DNA of 64,000 nt from Edaphochlamys debaryana (taxonomy: Eukaryota; Chlorophyta; Chlorophyceae; Chlamydomonadales), in assembly GCA_016858145.1 (NCBI GenBank), contig JAEHOE010000001.1, positions 1,302,001 to 1,366,000 on the forward strand, read 5' to 3'. Below, piece by piece: positions 25,601 to 37,600 of this stretch (positions are counted from its first letter, which is position 1; each line of letters starts with the position of its first letter). Made by a program: the position numbers and the translations under genes. A model generated the notes under the pieces. The model worked only from the letters and a program-made list of their open reading frames with translations. It was not told the DNA's origin and ran no database searches.

Positions 25601-28600
25601 GAGCGCATCGGGAGCCTTGCTGGGTCATGGCCTAAGTTGTTGACCCAACTTCTAGGGTTGTGACTTTTGCTGGGCGGTTCGGAGTACATGGCGGACTCGG
25701 TGTGTGACTCTCCTCTAGGGAGCGCCTGGGATCGGGGGAAGTTGACTCTCTCCCCCTCATGTGGGGCCGGCAGCTCGTCTGCCCGCTGGCCGCAACACTG
25801 CAACGCGTCATTCCAAAGCTGGTGCTCTTATACCCTGGCTGAAGCCTTGGCCTATCGGGGTCAGAACTGCTTTTTATTCCCCGACATGGCCTTGCCTCAG
25901 GTGCTACTGGACAACATCGACTCCGCCCCGCCCGAGGTGGTGGAGCGGCTCAACAGCCTCATGGAGGACTGCCCCAGCCTCAACCTGTACGAGCACGCGG
26001 ACGGCGAGGTCCTGTCGCTGGGCTCCGGCATCCACCCCGACTTCCGCCTCTTCTGCACCGCCAACCCGCACCGCCAGCACGCCAACAAGCTGTCGTCCGC
26101 CTTCTCGAACCGCGTCATCTGCATCGGCCTCGCGCCCGTCGACACGGGCATCACAGTCGAGAACGCTCCTTCCCACGACCTCAACGGGGTAGGTGCAAGG
26201 CTGGTCCCTGCTGCGGGCTTGCGGACTGTGGGAATCGCAGGGCCTCTCGCCGCCCCGCACAAACCCAATCCTCAATTTACATCCCACCCTTTGCAGATCA
26301 TCCGCGGCCTGTTCGCTGGGACTGCCGGCGGTGCGGAGCTTGCTAGCGTGTGCGCTCTGTTCCACGCCGAGCTGGCGGCGCTCGTGGCGGAGGGCAGCGT
26401 GCACATGGCAGCCGGCGTCCGCCTGACGGCGCGCAGCCTACTGCAGGCCGTCGGCCATGCCGCTGCCCTCACAGCTGCCGGCGGCAGCAGCCAGCGCCCG
26501 CTAGTGCCAACCGTGGCCCTGGCGCTCGTGCGCAGCTACGCCGGCGCCATACCCAATGCTGCTGAGCGGCGCGCTGTCATCGAGACCGCCATTCAAAACC
26601 TGGGCCGGCCGCAGCTTCGCAAGGCCCTGTACGATGCGGAGCCCTCTGCCGCGACAGCCGACCGCAGTGAGGGCGCTGGCGCCTTGGCCCCCGATGCTGA
26701 GGGCGTCATGGAGGCGGCAGCCATGCTGCAGCACCACGCCACTGCGCTGCTGTGGTCCGCGCTCCCGGCGATGGAGGGCATGCCCGGACACGCGGCCGTG
26801 GCAGAGCAGGTGTGTGGCTTGAGCGATGGCTCATGGGCCGGTATAGAAGAGGCGGGGCTCCTGGAAGCTTCAAACCCATGCCCTCCTGAGCCTTTGATTC
26901 CAGTTTGCGCTCACGGTTGCACCTACGCATGCTGTTCTTGCAGGTGGTGCGTCAGGTCCTGCGCCCCAGCTTCCCAACCTCTGCAACCCAGCTCGCCGAG
27001 ATTGCTCAGCGTCTGCAGGTGTGGCCCTCTTGTCCCTTGCTGCCACTTCCTCTCTCCCACCTTACCTGGCTACGTCTCGCTCGTCTGGCTCGTCTGGCTT
27101 CTGAGCATCTTCCCGCACTCCCTCAGGACCTGCGGATGCCCCGGCGCGACGAGGTGACGTCTGTCCTACGCCAGTGGCAGCCGCCGGTGGCCCTCACAAT
27201 GCAGCTGTCGGGCGAGCTCCCGCGCGAGGCGGAGGAGCTCTCCCGCCTCGGCCGCCAGCTGCACCTGCGCCTCAAGGCCTTCATCCAGGGCGCCTCCTTC
27301 GCGGACGCCCCCCACAGGCGCTTCCTGCTGCTCCGCGTCGAGCAGGAGCTCACCAGCATCAGGCGCTGCTTTACCGCTGTGGCCGAGGCGGCCGTGGGCT
27401 CCTACTCAGTCGTGGGCTGCACGGCGGCTGCTGCGCTCCTACAGCCCGCCGCCGACCTGTCCAGCCGGGCTGGCGTGCTTCGCAAGGCCAGCGTCACGGC
27501 GGCGCGGGCCCTGGGCCTGCCGTGCGCCCTGGGCCGGCTGTCGGGAGCCATCGACGTGGTCGCCACCAAGGCCGAGCGGGGGTACCAGGAGCTGCTGCAC
27601 ATGGTGCGGCAGATGGAGCAAACGAGCCTGGCCTTCGCGGTGGCCAAGCTCCACAGCGTGCCCATCCACCGCTGCCCCGCGGCGCTGCCCAAGCTGCTCG
27701 CTCAGCTGCTGCCGCACACGCCCCCCGAGCAGCGGGGCCAGCTGGTGCGGCTGGCCGTGGGCATCCAGCTGCTGGCCGCCCGGTGGTGCAGCGAGCTTCT
27801 CGTGCCGACCTGCTTGCCGCCCCACGACGGCGGCCTCGTGGCCGCTGCTGTGGCCCCGTCAGAGCTCCTGGCGCTCCAGGCGCTGCACACGGCCCTGCAG
27901 CTGCTCGGCGATGCACCCAGCCCCGCGGACGGCGAGCTGCTCCGCGGCTACCTAATGCACTACGCCGTGCGCACGCAAGGTGACGTGGTGCAGGCACTGG
28001 AGGAGCTGCGTAGGCGCCAGCCGGGCGCACAGCTCTCGCCTGACGCCCATGCACTGCTGGACTCGCCCGCCGGCCGCCTGCTGCGGGCTGCGGGGGCGGG
28101 GGCGCTGACCCAGCACCGCGGCCTAGCCCTGGCGTGGCTCACGCTCCTGTGCGGACTAGCGGGCAGCTTGCCCCGCGCAGCTCGGGTGGCCCTGACCTCC
28201 CTGGACGTAAGGCAGGCCCCCGACGTGCCTTCCGAGCTTGCCGGTCTGCTGCTCGACAGGGTCGTGTCGCGGGAGCTACGGCTGCTGTTTGAGCGGCCGT
28301 CGGCAGAGAATGGGCACCAGGGGGTGGTCTGCGTCCTGGTCACAGAGGCGCGCCCGGCGGGGGTCACCGTGCGGCTGCTGACGGACGGTACGGGTTGTGA
28401 TGCGGCCGCCAGATACGCATCCGCGTTCACGGACGCCCTCGCGCAGGCGGTTGGCGGCCAGCTGGCAGTCACAACAGGAGAGCCTTTCCGACTTGACGCG
28501 CTCACGTCGTGGCATGTCAACCTCCCCATTGCGGAGCGATCGCTTGCGGCTGCCTGCACGCTCGCCACGCTAGCTGTCAGCGGTACCGCTGCGGCTCATG

Positions 28601-31600
28601 AGCAAGCCACGGCGGCGCAGGAGGCGTACAGCGAGGCCACCCGCCTGCTTGAGGGCTTGGCGGGCGCCCTCAGCGGGGGCTCGCAGGGCTCGTGCCTGCG
28701 GCTGCTCGAGGTGGTCGCAGACCGCGGCCCGAGGGCCCGGCCACTGACAGCGGAAGCGTTGAGGCAGCTGCGGGGCGCAGTGGAGTCACAGCTGATGGCT
28801 GCGTTTGAGTCGCTGGTCGGCAGCGGCCCCGTGGCGCGCTGCGGCCGCCAAGCCCAGCTGCAGCAGCTCTGCCAGCTGTCCGCGCCGCTGGGGGCCTTCG
28901 ATGCTGTCGCTGCTCTGCAGCAGCGGCTGCAAGACCTGCGGCCGGGGGACGAGGCCTTTGCGGCAGCGCACAGCATGGCCGGTCGCATGCAGCGCATGTT
29001 GCTCAACTTCGCTGGTGTCGTGGGGCAGTGGTCTCTGCGGTCTGCCTCGCCCGCGACGGATGTGCTTGACACCGTCTCAGCCGTCATGCAGAGCGTCCAG
29101 GAGGTGTACGCGACGCTCTTCCAGCGGTGCCTGGACCTGGACCCTCTGACTGGCGAGGTAACGGCGGTGCGGCTTTTCACCCCTCAGCTGCTGCAGACGT
29201 GCGAGGATCAGCTGCGCGCCGCAGCTGCCCGCATCGGCCTGACACAGCGCTCACAGGACGAGGCGCTTGGCCTGGCGACGCTGTTCGACTCAGCAGTCCT
29301 TCAGCCTCTCCTGGAGGCTTCCAGCACGCTGCCAGCGCCCTCACCCGCCAACGGCAGCGCAGGCCCCAGCATGCAAAGCCTACGCAAGCAGCACTTCGCC
29401 AGTAGGATCGCTCAAGCCCAGACGGAGCTCCAGGCTCAGCTGGAACGGGCGCGGAGGATGCAGCCCTCTCCCAACAACTTGCGTGCGGAAGCTGTGCGGC
29501 TGCTGAGCCAGCTGCGGCAGGCCGATGCAGGCCGATGCGAGGCGCTTCTCCTGGAGGACCTCCTCTACGGTGTACAGCGCAACCGCGCCGCCCTGGACTT
29601 GCACGAGTCAAACATCCAGCGGGCCGACCCTCTCCTTGGCAAGGTTAGCAAGGGGTGCGCGGCAATAATTGGGAGCGTGCTCATTGCCACTCCTGCTGCC
29701 ACACAATGACATTGCCCATTTCCCCCGTAACAGCTCCGCCCCGAGATCCGCCAGCTCGCCCTTGCTGACGGCCAGCTGGACGCTTCGCTTTGGGACCCCT
29801 CCGCGGGGAGCAGTGACACGCTGGCCAGCGCTGAGGCCCATGCAGAGCTCCAGGTGGCGTGCGAGTCGGTCAGCAGCCTCCTGCGGGGAGCCCACAGCGA
29901 CGCAGCGATGCGCGAGAGCCTGCAGGGCGTGCAGCGCCTCCTGTCTGATAACCTCAAGAGCGCCTGCTGGGCTCAGCTGCTCGAGCTACTACTGCTCAGC
30001 GAGGCCACACCTGACGCCGCCGCCGCCCAGCAGGCGCACCTTTCCGCCTTGGCAGTCGTCCTCAGCGACGAGCTAGGCGTGGAGCTCCAGCTCACTGCGG
30101 CAGACGGCTGGAGCTCAGCAGCGGCACCAGCGCTGCGGGACAAGGCCTTCACCGAGTACGCAGCCGCCAGGGCCGAGCAGCTGCTTGCAGCCGCGGACGG
30201 CAGCGGTGCTGGAGGCGGCCTCGCCGCCAACGACTTTCCGACGGCATCGGCGCTCGTACAAGCCGTACGGCGCAGCACGGCCCTAGACGGCGAGGGGCTC
30301 AGCCTGCTGGGACTGTGGGACAGACTGGGACGGCTGCACACGTGCGCCAGCTCTTTCCGCGGGGTCCTGAGCAGCTTCCTGCAGGGCCTGGGCGCGCACC
30401 TGCTGCCGCCCTCGCTGCAGCCCGCGGACCTGGCCTGCGTCTTCGCTCCAGCCGTGGTGGGACCTCTGCTGTCGGGAGTCCAGCCGCCAGCTGACGTGCC
30501 GCTGCCGCCCCTCGCCACGGCATCCCCTGCACTGAGCGAGCTCCTGAGCGCGCTACCATCTCTGGCGCAGCAGGCTGCACTGCCCGCGCCGGCAGGCGCC
30601 GCTGCAACTACCTCTCCGACAGCAGTGGAGGACCCTCTCGCCGGCCAGGCCCGCCTAGCCGCGCTGTTCCTAGAGCTCGCCCTGGCGCGTGTGGATGCCC
30701 TCGACTGGGATGCAGTCCGCGCTGCTGTGGAGCAGCACCATGGCACAGCCGCCGTCACGGGCGGCGCGCATGACGAGGTGGCGGTGCTGCGTACCCAGGC
30801 GCAGGAGCACGAGCGGCGCGGCCTTGAGGCCCAGCGCCGGGCTGAGGAGCTTTATGTGCAACTTCGAGACGTCGAGACGCAGCTGCTCCGCACTGACGCG
30901 CAGCTGCAGGCCTTGCAGGCGGCGCGCTTGACGCTGACGAACGCGCCGCGGGTAGACCAGCTCACGGCAGGGATGAAGCAGCTGCAGCAGCAGAGTGGCG
31001 AGCTCAATGCGGCCTACCAGGATGCGCTGAGGGTTGTCAGCGAGTCCAAGGAGGCTGCCGCATCCACCCGGGCGCAGCTTGACGCCCTGCTGCAGCACCA
31101 GCGGACCGCCCGCCTGCAGCGCCTGCAGGGCGCTATGACGGATCTGGCCAGCACCGGCAGGGAGGCTCGTGGGCAGCTGGCAACCGCTGCCTCTGGCGGC
31201 ACCGCTGCCCAGGCCGAGGCCCTGATCGAGGCGCTGCGCAGCCGCCCTTGGCCTGCCCTGGCCGCAGACCTTGCGCGCCTGCGGGCGGTCGCGGTCGAGC
31301 GGCTGCGGCCGCTGGCAGCGGTCATTGCGGAGACCCTCGGCGGACCGGACTGCCCGGAGGCGCAGGCTGTGCTCGCTGCTGCAAAGGCGGTGACCGCTGG
31401 CGTGGCGCACCTCGCATGCAGCGTCTGCGCCTGGACGGTACGCGAGACGGCGGACGGGCGGCCCGGCATGGAGGCTGGCGCCCGGCGGCTGTACGCGCAG
31501 GCCAAAGGCCTCGCCGCTCAGGCTCTCAAGCCCGGCGCTTCGCCGGACGACTATGCCTCCACCAGGGCTGAGCTGACCGTGCTCCTGAGCAGTCTGGGCG

Positions 31601-34600
31601 CTGAGTCCCAACCGAGCCCGGCGCAGAGCCCGGTTACGCTCACAGCCCTGGTGGCAACAGCTGAGGCGCACCACGGCCCGTCCTCTGCAGTTGCCACATC
31701 TCTCCGCACCCTCCGCACCTTCTTGCTGCGCCTGGTTCTCGCCATGGCCCGTCACGCCACCCTCGCGAGCCCCAACGACGGCACGCTGGCCAGCTCCTGT
31801 AACACCCTCCAGCGCATGCTGCGGCAGGACAGCGCCTTCACAGAGGACGCCGTGGCCAGGACGCTGTTGACAGCTGACAAGCTCGCCCTGCAGGCCTACC
31901 TGGAGCGCAGCACGGCCGAGCTGCCCAGCATGCTGTGCGTGCTCCGCAACGCCGGCGTGGCCACAGCACATGGCTACGACCCCAACCCTCTGGCGCTCGT
32001 GCACGACGCTGAGGCGCAGGCGGCACAGCTGGGTGATGGCTTCCTGGACGCGTCCTTCGTGTCGGCGCGCCTGCAGCAACTCCTGACCGCCCTGTCGGCC
32101 AAGGCGCTGGCGGGAGCGTGCAGCGCTGAGGCCGTTGAGCGCCTCACAGCCGCTGTGGAGGCCTTTTCCGCCATTGCCAGCGTTGACGTGGCCAGTGGCG
32201 GCGCGGCGTTCCTTGAGTTGGTGCTGGGGAGCAGCGCCGGTGAGGGCGCGTCCCCGTCCGCGGACAAGCTGCAGCAGCTGAGCGCCAGGCTCCAGAGCCT
32301 CGCGTCCTATTTGCAGGCGGCTGCCGCCGGCTCGGCGGCCGGCTCCGAGGCTGCAACGCATGCCGCAGGCTCGCTTGGCAGTCCCCTGTCAGGCGCTGTG
32401 GAGCGACTGCAGCTGGCGCTGATGCGGTCCCTGCTCGCCACTGGCATTGACCTGGTGTCCAGTAGCTTCACCCAGGACGCCGACCGCAGCATCACAGGTG
32501 AGGGAGGGGTGCCGGCGTTGCTGCATACGGCTCTGCCATGTTCTGCAACCTCTGTAGCTGCATACGACGGGGGCCAACATGGTCTGGTTGCTGTACCCTG
32601 CCCTCAGGCCACCTGGAGGACCTGGAGGACCCGGCGCTGCAGCTGTGGGAGCCCTGCGACGAAAGCGACGAGGAGGACGACGCTGGCGGCACGGAGGACG
32701 GAGAGGACGAGGAGGAGGAGGAGGAGGAGGAGGAAGACGAAGATTCAGCAAGCTCCGCCGCGGCCGCCGGTCTGCAGCTGCGCCTGGAAGCCATCCAGCT
32801 GGGTGCCTGCCGTTACCTGCCGGCGTTGCGGCGGGTGCTGCAGCGGCGCTTCTACGCTGCCCGGCACTGGACCGAGGGTGCTGCGCTGGACCCTGACTCT
32901 GCGCCTGAGGCGCCGCTTCCCACAGCCGACGCCGAGTGCCTGGAGCGGGCCGAGGTGCTGCAGGCCCTGGTCTCCGGAGGCCTCGTTGGCGCCCGAGAGC
33001 TGCTCCACTCGCTCGCCCGCTACTCCCCGGACCTGCTGGACGTTGCGAGCGTGGTCGGGGAGTACGCAAGGCTGTGCGCCGACGGCCTGAAGCTCCTGCA
33101 GACCCCACTGGAGGACCTGGAGCCCTGTGCCGACGGCCCTGACGACGGCCCTGACGACGGCGCTGCCTTCCTGGCCAGGCTGGCCGCCCTGGAGGGCTGG
33201 GCGTGTGAGCGCTTGGGGCAAGTGCTGTGGGGCCGGCTGGCTCAGACCAATGCCGTCGATGGCACTCGGGTGGTGGAGGAGCTTCAGGGCCTCGTCGGAC
33301 AGTGCGCCGAGCTTCAACAGGTGCGTCTTCAACCCTGCCGTTGCGGTGTAAACGTCCAACTCCCGCTAGGACCTTAGTTCAAACCCTGACTGAGGTGCCC
33401 TCTGCCATGCACGCAGGCCTGGGAGGTGTCCGCCAGTGCACTGGTCGCCACACGCCACCAGCAGCGCCTTGCTATGCACACAGAAGCCGAGCGCAGGGCC
33501 CAGCAGGAGCTGCTCGAGTACCGACAGCAGCAGCTCAGCGCAGTCCAGGGCGTGGCGGGCTTGCTCTCGAGGGCAGTGGCCGCAGATGACGAGGCCACCG
33601 CTGCCCTTGGGCAGGTGTGCCGCTGGGGACTGCAGCAGCATGACCAGCCGCAGGCTGTGGAGCCGCGCACAGCGAGGCTCGTCGGCCTGATCGACCGGCT
33701 GCACAAAGCCCAGGCTGCTGCTGCGGGCGTGTGGGACGGCATCCCCGAAGGCAAGCGGCAGGCAGGCATTGCAGCCTCCTCGGCCCCGCAACCCCTGGCC
33801 CCTGCGCTTGGCCCACTGAGAGCACACGCCGTGCGCGGACAGCTCCTCGAGAAGCTCCCAGCCATCATTTCGCTCAGCGCTCCGACTGGTCACACACTCC
33901 CGCATCGTGTGTCAGCTATCGATGTAGCCGTGGAGGGCGGCGTCCTGGAGCCCAACCCGCGCTGGTCACCCGCCGGCACCAAAGTGGACAGCACGCGTAC
34001 AGCGGCAATCTTTCCGACATCCCGGCTCTGGTACCAGGGCCAGAGTGTCGCATCCATTCGCGTCTCAAACCGGTCAGCGTTCAGAGTCGCATTCACCCTC
34101 CTGGGCAAGCCACACCCAACACAGGAGGAGCCAAGGGAAGGCGGGCTATTAGGTGGCCTAAGACGTGGCTGCCGAGCCCTTCTGGATACCTTCAGAGGCG
34201 GTGGCGAGCTGGTGCCAATACATTCGTACACCCTTCAGTACGACAGCCTTCTCAAGGTCACGGCTGGTGAACCTTGGGGCCTGCCGCTCCAGTTGACCGC
34301 TCAGGGCTACGTCTGGGTTCCGGTCCGCACCCCCACTGCCCCTCACGAGGGGCCAGGGGTTGCCGCCAGCGCAGCGGGGACGGATGATTCTGGCGATGTG
34401 GCTAGCGCCACCATCAGCGCCGGAGCCGCCGCCAGTGACGCGGATGCGGTGGATGCAGCTCTCCGCCACCTCGAGGGGCTGGTGGGGTCACTGGAGTCAG
34501 ACCTGGCGCGCTTGGGACGCATCCTGCAGGAGCAGCCACCTCGCATGTCCTCGCGCGGGCGGGACCTGGCGTCCGCCAGGCATGCCGACGAGCTGGCCTG

Positions 34601-37600
34601 GCGCAACAGCCGCCCCGCCCTCCTGCTCCGCGCGCTGGATGCCGCGCTGCAGGACTGCGCTGCCAGCGTGAGGAGCCTCACAGCCGCCTGCGTTGCTCAG
34701 CTGGACGGCGTGGTGCGAGAGCAGGAGCGGTGGCGCTGCGCCAAGGAGCTTATCAGCCTGCTGAGCGATGCTGTGCTCACCCAGGCGCCCGGCGAGGTCC
34801 GACGGCTGGTGCAGGAGGCAAAGGCCATGGCGCCGCTGGAGCCCAGCAGCTCACTGCAGCAGCCCCTGGACCTCTGCTGGTCAAGCGACATGGCGTCACT
34901 GTACCGCAAGGCCTCGTCTGAACTTGCGCCGGCTGCCGCAGGCGTCAGCTCCAGCGTGCTACCCCTCGTACACCGCATGCTGGGCCTGACGCTGTGCGGC
35001 GCAGCCGCTGGCGCCGACAGGCCCGAATGTGCGGTAGAGGGCCAAGCGCTGCTGCTCGAGGGCGAGGGGACGCTGGAGAGGCTGGCGGGCAGCCTCCGCT
35101 GCCCTCACAAGGCGCAGCTCAAGGAGGTGGGCTCGGGAGCAGTGGGGGCATGAAGGGCGGGTGGCGCAAGTATCTTGTTGGTGCCGGGCCTCTCAGGACG
35201 CCTGGATGCTCCTCCCTTGCACAGGTGGCCTACGCTCTGTCTGTAGCCAAGGCAATCGTAAACCGCAAGACCGAGCTCTTTGGAAGCCGCCGACGCGCCT
35301 ACAGGCAGCTCCGCTCGCTTCCGCCATTGGAGGAGGATGACGCGCTGCTGGCCCTCCGTGCCGCCAGCCGCAGCTCCGGGGCCTCGGCCACGGCGGTGCT
35401 GCTGGCCTCCCCCACAGGCGGATCGGTCTTCTTCGCCGGCAGAGGCTCCGCCTCCCTGTCCTTCGGCGATGTGCTGCTGGGCTCGTCGCCTCGCGTGTGC
35501 ACGCTGGCGGTGGTCAACGAGACTAACCGGGCCATCAAGGTAGGGCGATGGCCGATGGGGAGCGCCTAGGCAGTGACATCGCCCAAGGATGGCATGCTCA
35601 CTCTCGCAAAAGGCTTTCGTGACATCTATCCTTACCCTGCTATCCCTACCCTTTGCGTTGCAGCTTGACATCCGCCGGCTGGCCATTGACGACACAGCCG
35701 GCTCCAGCGGGACGGCACGGCCGCAGCCCCTCATCCGTACAGAGCCTGACCAAGCCCTGTACGTGCCCGCCAAGCAGCAGCGCCCCATCAAGTTCGTCCT
35801 GGACCCCGCGGCCCAGGAGGCCGCTGCAGGGGCCTGCAACGCCGACTTCCTGCTCACCAGCCCACTCGTGTGCCGGCCCCTGGAGCTCAGCTGCGGGGCC
35901 CGGGTGCAGCAGCTCGCCCTGCAGCTGGAGCCCGCTCAGGCGCTGGACTTCGGCCGCATCCCCACCCGCACCAGCCTGGACCGAACCGTCAAGATCACGA
36001 ACCCCACTGGCGTGGCCCTACGGCTCAAGGCGGCTTTAAGCCCAGCTCCAGGCGCCAACCGCGCCGACGCCACTGCCGCTCGCGGCCCGCAGCTGCGTCT
36101 CGCCAACGACGTACTCACCCTGCAGCCCTACGGCACGGAGACGCTGGAGTTGCAGCTGCAGTCAGGGGATCTGGACGGCCAGTCCCTAGCCTCCCAGCAG
36201 CTGTGCCTCATGGTCAACTCACGCAGCAACACCTTCGTCCTACCCATCAGCGGTACCATCGTCACGCCCTGCCTCAGCGCGGTGCTGCTGCGCGGTGTTG
36301 AGGGGAGCCCGGCGGTGCCGATCCGGGCTGACGCCGTGGTGCACGGCCCGCTGCTGCAGCCCGGGGAGCGCTGGTGCCCACGCCTGGTACTCTCCAATGG
36401 CGGCACTGTGCCCGTGGTCTGCGAGCTGAGGCCCAGCCGCCCGAACAGCTGCCCGGTGGCGTGGTGCCAGGGGCCGGGCCTGCTCAACCCCGGTGACGGC
36501 AAGGAGCTTGACCTGTCCCTCATTGACCCCACGGAGCTTCACCAGTCCAGCCTTTTCCTCACCCAGCGGGCGGCGTGCGAGCTTCACGTGACCGGGCTGC
36601 TGCCAATCCCCTTCACGGTGCAGTGGGAGGTGGCTCGTGCTGAGCTGACCGTGCACAGGTCGCAGCTCCCACTGCGCTTCCGCCTCGACACGGCCGAACG
36701 CACAAGGATGGAGGCTGCCGGGGCGCGCTACAACAGTGATGGCACCTTCTTGGGCCTCGCCGCTGCGGTGGAGGTCGCCAACGTCGGGCGTGTACCCCTG
36801 GAGCTGAGAGGCCTGCTGGCCAACGAGCCCGCGGAGGTGCAGTGCGCCAAGCCACCTCTCCCTCTGCAGCTGGGCCCAGGCGACACGCAAAGCCTGCAGC
36901 TGCTGCTCACGCCTGCGGCGGTGGCGCGCTACGCGGACAGCCTGCACCCAAGTGGCAGCACCTTTGACGTCAGCCTCTGCACCTCCTGCATCGTGAAGCC
37001 GTTGCTCAGCGTCCCCTGCAGGCTGGACCTTCAGGGACCGCGCCTGGTGCTGGAAGCTCCCTCCCTGGTCCTCGGCCCTATGGACCCTGGGGAGGGCAAG
37101 AGCGCCCGCCTGGTGCTCACCAACGTGGGCACAGCGGACGCGGAGGTGGTCGTGATGGTCCAGTCTGCGGGCCTGCCGCAGTCCATCTTGCTCTGGGACC
37201 AGGGCGACCTCGCCGCAGCGGGCATGCAGGAGCCCACAACCCTGTCTCCAGGGCAGAGCATGGGCTTCCGGCTACAGCTCAATGTGGCTTCGGAGACAGC
37301 GCTCGGCCGCTACGAGGCTGCCTTCCAGGTGAGGATTCTATCCACCTACCCTACCTATGATTCTTTCGGCAAGCAAACTCACGCAAGCTGGGTGCCTTCT
37401 TGTTTACTGTTAAGGGCAGCACGGGAGAGCCTTCTTGAGGGCTTGAGCTCGTGGGCTGTGCCGAGGTGCTGCGCCTGCCACCTGCTGTCATGCCGCGTAC
37501 TGGCCTTAGCCCTAACATCGTCCTATCACTGCAGGTCCGGAGCCTGAACGAGCTGGACCTGAACACTGGCGCTCGGGGCAGGTGCGCGGTGGCAGCAGCG

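Noticed and set aside
30670..32361. Minus-strand open frame of 563 codons
   Set aside because: It lies wholly opposite a well-supported exon of the giant gene, has no domain signal and reflects GC-rich antisense openness.
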